From Lentisphaerota bacterium (GTDB lineage: Bacteria; Verrucomicrobiota; Kiritimatiellia; RFP12; UBA1067), in contig SUVZ01000144.1 in the NCBI GenBank assembly GCA_015061765.1, forward strand, positions 1 to 8,524: a stretch of 8,524 bases of DNA. Direction: 5' to 3'. Positions 6,531 to 8,524 of the stretch are shown here, in pieces. A program made the translations under genes and the position numbers. Under the pieces are notes generated by a model. That model did no database searches. It was given only the letters and a program-made list of their open reading frames with translations, and had not been told where the DNA came from. Within the stretch, counting starts at the first letter, position 1; each line of letters begins with the position of its first letter.

Positions 6531-6566
6531 TTGTGCGGAATCGCGGTATGTGGTATATTGTGCGGG
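6531..6566 (+). promoter_or_regulatory. Promoter for trkA-trkH, probably giving a leaderless mRNA
   Basis: TTGTGC (6531-6536) is a fair -35, TATATT (6554-6559) a good -10, and the spacer is exactly 17 bp. TG at 6551-6552 supplies the TGn extension. The normal distance from the -10 puts the transcript start at about 6566, one base from the trkA ATG at 6567. There is no Shine-Dalgarno before that ATG, only GCGGG, which agrees with leaderless translation. Confidence 0.6.
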
Positions 6567-8000
6567 ATGAAAGCGATCATAATAGGTGCAGGGTTTACGG
6601 GTGTGCAGCTCGCGAAAACCCTGATTGCCGAGGATAATAACGTAACCCTCGTCGATAACGACGGGGAGCGTGTGCGTCATGCACGGGATCAGCTCGACTG
6701 CACGGTCATCGAGGCGGACGGGAACAGTCTGGCGGTTCTGCAAGACGCAGGTATCGATTCCATGGATGTGATGATCGCGCTCACGGAGGATGACGAGCTT
6801 AACATGATAACGTGTTCGCTTGTCGATTCCGCCTATCCGCATGTCCTCAAGATTGCCAGGGTCCGGAATTACGCGTACTACATGAGCGTCACGGCGAAGA
6901 AAGCGGATCCGGCGAGCGGAAACAATGGCAGGCCGCTCTTTGGCATAGACCACATGCTCCATCCCGACGTCGAGGCGGCCGACGCGATCTGCAGGGCCAT
7001 GTCTCATGGTGCTGTCGGGAATGTGATTGAGATCGGCGACGGTTACGGCATTGTGTCGTTGACTGTTGGCAGGGCAAGTCCGCTTGCTGGGAAATCCCTC
7101 CGTGAAATTTCTGCGTTTCCAACGTGGAATCATTTGGTGGCGTATGTCGAAACCTCCCGGGAAAAGAAGCTTCCAAGCGGAGACACGGTGCTTTCGGAGG
7201 GGGACCGGATCGGAGTGGTGGTTTCCGCCGATGACATGGCGGAACTCCAGAAGTTCGTGGATGAGGCCGACGACGCTCCGCTGAAAAACATTGCGGTTTT
7301 CGGGGCGGGAAGGATTGGGTCGCTTGTGGTTGACCGCCAGATGAAGTCTGTCGCCCGATACAACACGTTCCTGTCGATGTTCAGGGGAGAACGCAAGAAA
7401 AGCAGCGACATCGTAATGGTGGACGGAAACAGGGAACTATGCCGCGTGGCAGCCGAGCGTTTCGGCGATGTGCATGTTCTGTGCGGAGATATCACGGACG
7501 AAAACCTGATCGCCGAGGAGGCTCTCCATTCCTGCGATCTGATGGTGGCCGCTTCGGCGAATCACGACAGAAACCTGATCACGGCGGCCTATCTCAAATC
7601 CAGAGGCGTGCGCAAGACAATCGCGCTGACTTCCGACTCCGATTTCGACGACATTTCCCGCAAGCTCGGCATCGACGTCACGGTTCCGCTGCAGGATACC
7701 GTCGTCGACTGCATCATGAGCCGTCTCCGCGGACGCAACGTCAAGTCGGTTCACTCGGTCTGCAACCGCGAGTTCGAGATCGTGGAGTGCAGCATTTCGG
7801 CGGACGGCAAGGTCGCCGGCAAGACTCTGAAGAACATTGCGGTCCCGGGAGAGTTTCTCGTGCTGCTGGTCCGGCAGGGTGACGGTGCGTCCTATGCGAT
7901 TCCATCGGCGGACACTCTCTTTTCCGAAGGCGACAGCGTGGTCATAGTTGTTCGCTCGGGGGACGTGCGGGCGATCGGGAAGTTTGCCGGCCGCGGATAG
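6567..8000 (+). CDS. trkA: Trk system potassium uptake regulatory subunit TrkA
   Basis: TrkA is the cytoplasmic, nucleotide-binding ring that gates the TrkH potassium channel protein. The 477-residue product is two tandem RCK units, the length and design of E. coli TrkA (458), rather than the single-unit KtrA. The first NAD-binding fold begins at the N-terminus with IIGAGFTG (5-12) and an acidic Asp30 ending the second strand. The second has VFGAGRIG (244-251) with Asp286 in VMVDGN. C-terminal ligand-binding (RCK_C) lobes follow each, at about 150-230 and 395-470; each ends in a pattern like [11 protein letters not shown] (451-461). The start at 6567 is chosen because the glycine-rich fold starts directly there; upstream in-frame codons would fall inside the promoter. 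A stretch at about 107-128 ([20 protein letters not shown] region) is a somewhat longer linker. trkH follows after 17 nt. Confidence 0.94.
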   Translation: MKAIIIGAGFTGVQLAKTLIAEDNNVTLVDNDGERVRHARDQLDCTVIEADGNSLAVLQDAGIDSMDVMIALTEDDELNMITCSLVDSAYPHVLKIARVRNYAYYMSVTAKKADPASGNNGRPLFGIDHMLHPDVEAADAICRAMSHGAVGNVIEIGDGYGIVSLTVGRASPLAGKSLREISAFPTWNHLVAYVETSREKKLPSGDTVLSEGDRIGVVVSADDMAELQKFVDEADDAPLKNIAVFGAGRIGSLVVDRQMKSVARYNTFLSMFRGERKKSSDIVMVDGNRELCRVAAERFGDVHVLCGDITDENLIAEEALHSCDLMVAASANHDRNLITAAYLKSRGVRKTIALTSDSDFDDISRKLGIDVTVPLQDTVVDCIMSRLRGRNVKSVHSVCNREFEIVECSISADGKVAGKTLKNIAVPGEFLVLLVRQGDGASYAIPSADTLFSEGDSVVIVVRSGDVRAIGKFAGRG

Positions 8001-8017
8001 TCGGCAATGGAGATCTG

Positions 8018-8524
8018 ATGTACATTTCCATGTCCAGAATGATCGGGTACGTGCTTGCGATTGTCGGCACGGCTCTTTTCGCGCCGTTTGCGGTGGCGTT
8101 GGCGTACGGCGAACAGCGGGCGACGATCGCGTTCGTAGTGCCTATGTCGGTAAGCTGGGTCGTGGCGTTCGCGTTCTGGATGTACCGGCACGCGGAAAAG
8201 CGGCAGTTGGGCGTTTTGGACGCGTTTACGCTCGTCGGTGCGGTATGGGTGGCTATATGTCTTTTCGGATCGGTCCCGTTCTGCCTTTGCGGAAGTTTTC
8301 CGGGAATCACCGAGGCCGTGTTCGAAAGCGTCAGCGGCTTCACCACCACGGGGGCTTCGGTCATAGCGAACGTGGAGGCGCTTCCGAAGAGCGTGAACCT
8401 CTGGCGGTGCATGACGCACTGGCTCGGCGGCATGGGTGTGATCGCGCTTGTGGTGGCGCTGATGCCGCTTCTGGGCATTGGCGGGTTCAAACTCTTCAAG
8501 GCCGAGACGACGGGACCGAACAAG
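8018..8524 (+). CDS. trkH: Trk/Ktr potassium transporter membrane subunit TrkH (partial, cut by window end)
   Basis: TrkH is the potassium-conducting membrane subunit that works with TrkA. Only the first 169 residues are present; the frame is open to the window edge. ATG 8018 is 17 nt after the trkA stop, with GGAG (8009-8012) 5 nt upstream. Hydrophobic segments lie at about 8-30, 36-55 and 68-90. The first pore loop is [14 protein letters not shown] (101-114), with the filter sequence TTTG at 109-112. It is followed by the strongly conserved [20 protein letters not shown] (129-148), a GIGG turn (153-156) and [12 protein letters not shown] (158-169). These motifs are diagnostic of the TrkH/KtrB family. 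The pairing with a two-unit TrkA favours TrkH over KtrB. The remaining pore loops lie outside the window, so completeness cannot be judged. Confidence 0.93.
   Translation, partial: MYISMSRMIGYVLAIVGTALFAPFAVALAYGEQRATIAFVVPMSVSWVVAFAFWMYRHAEKRQLGVLDAFTLVGAVWVAICLFGSVPFCLCGSFPGITEAVFESVSGFTTTGASVIANVEALPKSVNLWRCMTHWLGGMGVIALVVALMPLLGIGGFKLFKAETTGPNK

Noticed and set aside
7942..8523. Minus-strand open frame over the last 580 bases
   Set aside because: The plus strand encodes clear TrkH motifs here; the opposite frame has no family features.
1..8524. CRISPR array, transposon ends, phage or toxin-antitoxin genes
   Set aside because: No spaced repeats, transposase or recombinase motifs, or small paired genes were seen on either strand.

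Overview
The window is a compact chromosomal stretch of a moderately GC-rich bacterium, with every recognised gene on the + strand. A bacterial V-type (A/V) ATPase together with formate-tetrahydrofolate ligase suggests an anaerobic or fermentative organism. V-ATPase D-I-K gene strings are known from Chlamydiae and other PVC lineages, spirochaetes and some Bacteroidetes. A PVC-type or spirochaete-like gut anaerobe is my best guess, but the sequence does not settle it. I see no insertion sequence, phage, CRISPR or toxin-antitoxin signature. These are known gene families, and I do not claim a new defence-like or mobile system. The unusual content lies in gene arrangement and in the signals between genes.

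Layout. Positions 1-100 hold the end of an upstream transcript: overlapping inverted repeats, then an intrinsic terminator. An extended -10 promoter (157-167) precedes fhs (265-2031, formate-tetrahydrofolate ligase) and, 19 nt downstream, an RlmI-type 23S rRNA cytosine methyltransferase (2051-3259). A 244-nt gap with small hairpins and a second extended -10 promoter leads to V-ATPase subunits D (3504-4130), I (4127-5884, ATGA overlap) and K (5947-6402). The I-K gap carries five 7-nt A/C/T repeats and a clear Shine-Dalgarno. A 164-nt gap follows with two hairpins, one a 12-bp stem, and a third promoter placed so close to trkA that its mRNA is probably leaderless. trkA (6567-8000) and trkH (8018 to the window end, truncated) follow and encode a Trk potassium uptake system.

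How the parts fit. Subunit K keeps the residues that bind sodium in the Enterococcus hirae rotor ring, so a sodium-coupled V-ATPase is the best reading. The K+ uptake genes beside it make sense if sodium extrusion and potassium accumulation are linked, as in the E. hirae ntp operon, which ends in the TrkH-like ntpJ. The catalytic subunits (A, B, E) that normally precede D are absent here. The D-I-K block has its own promoter, so the ATPase genes appear to be split between loci.
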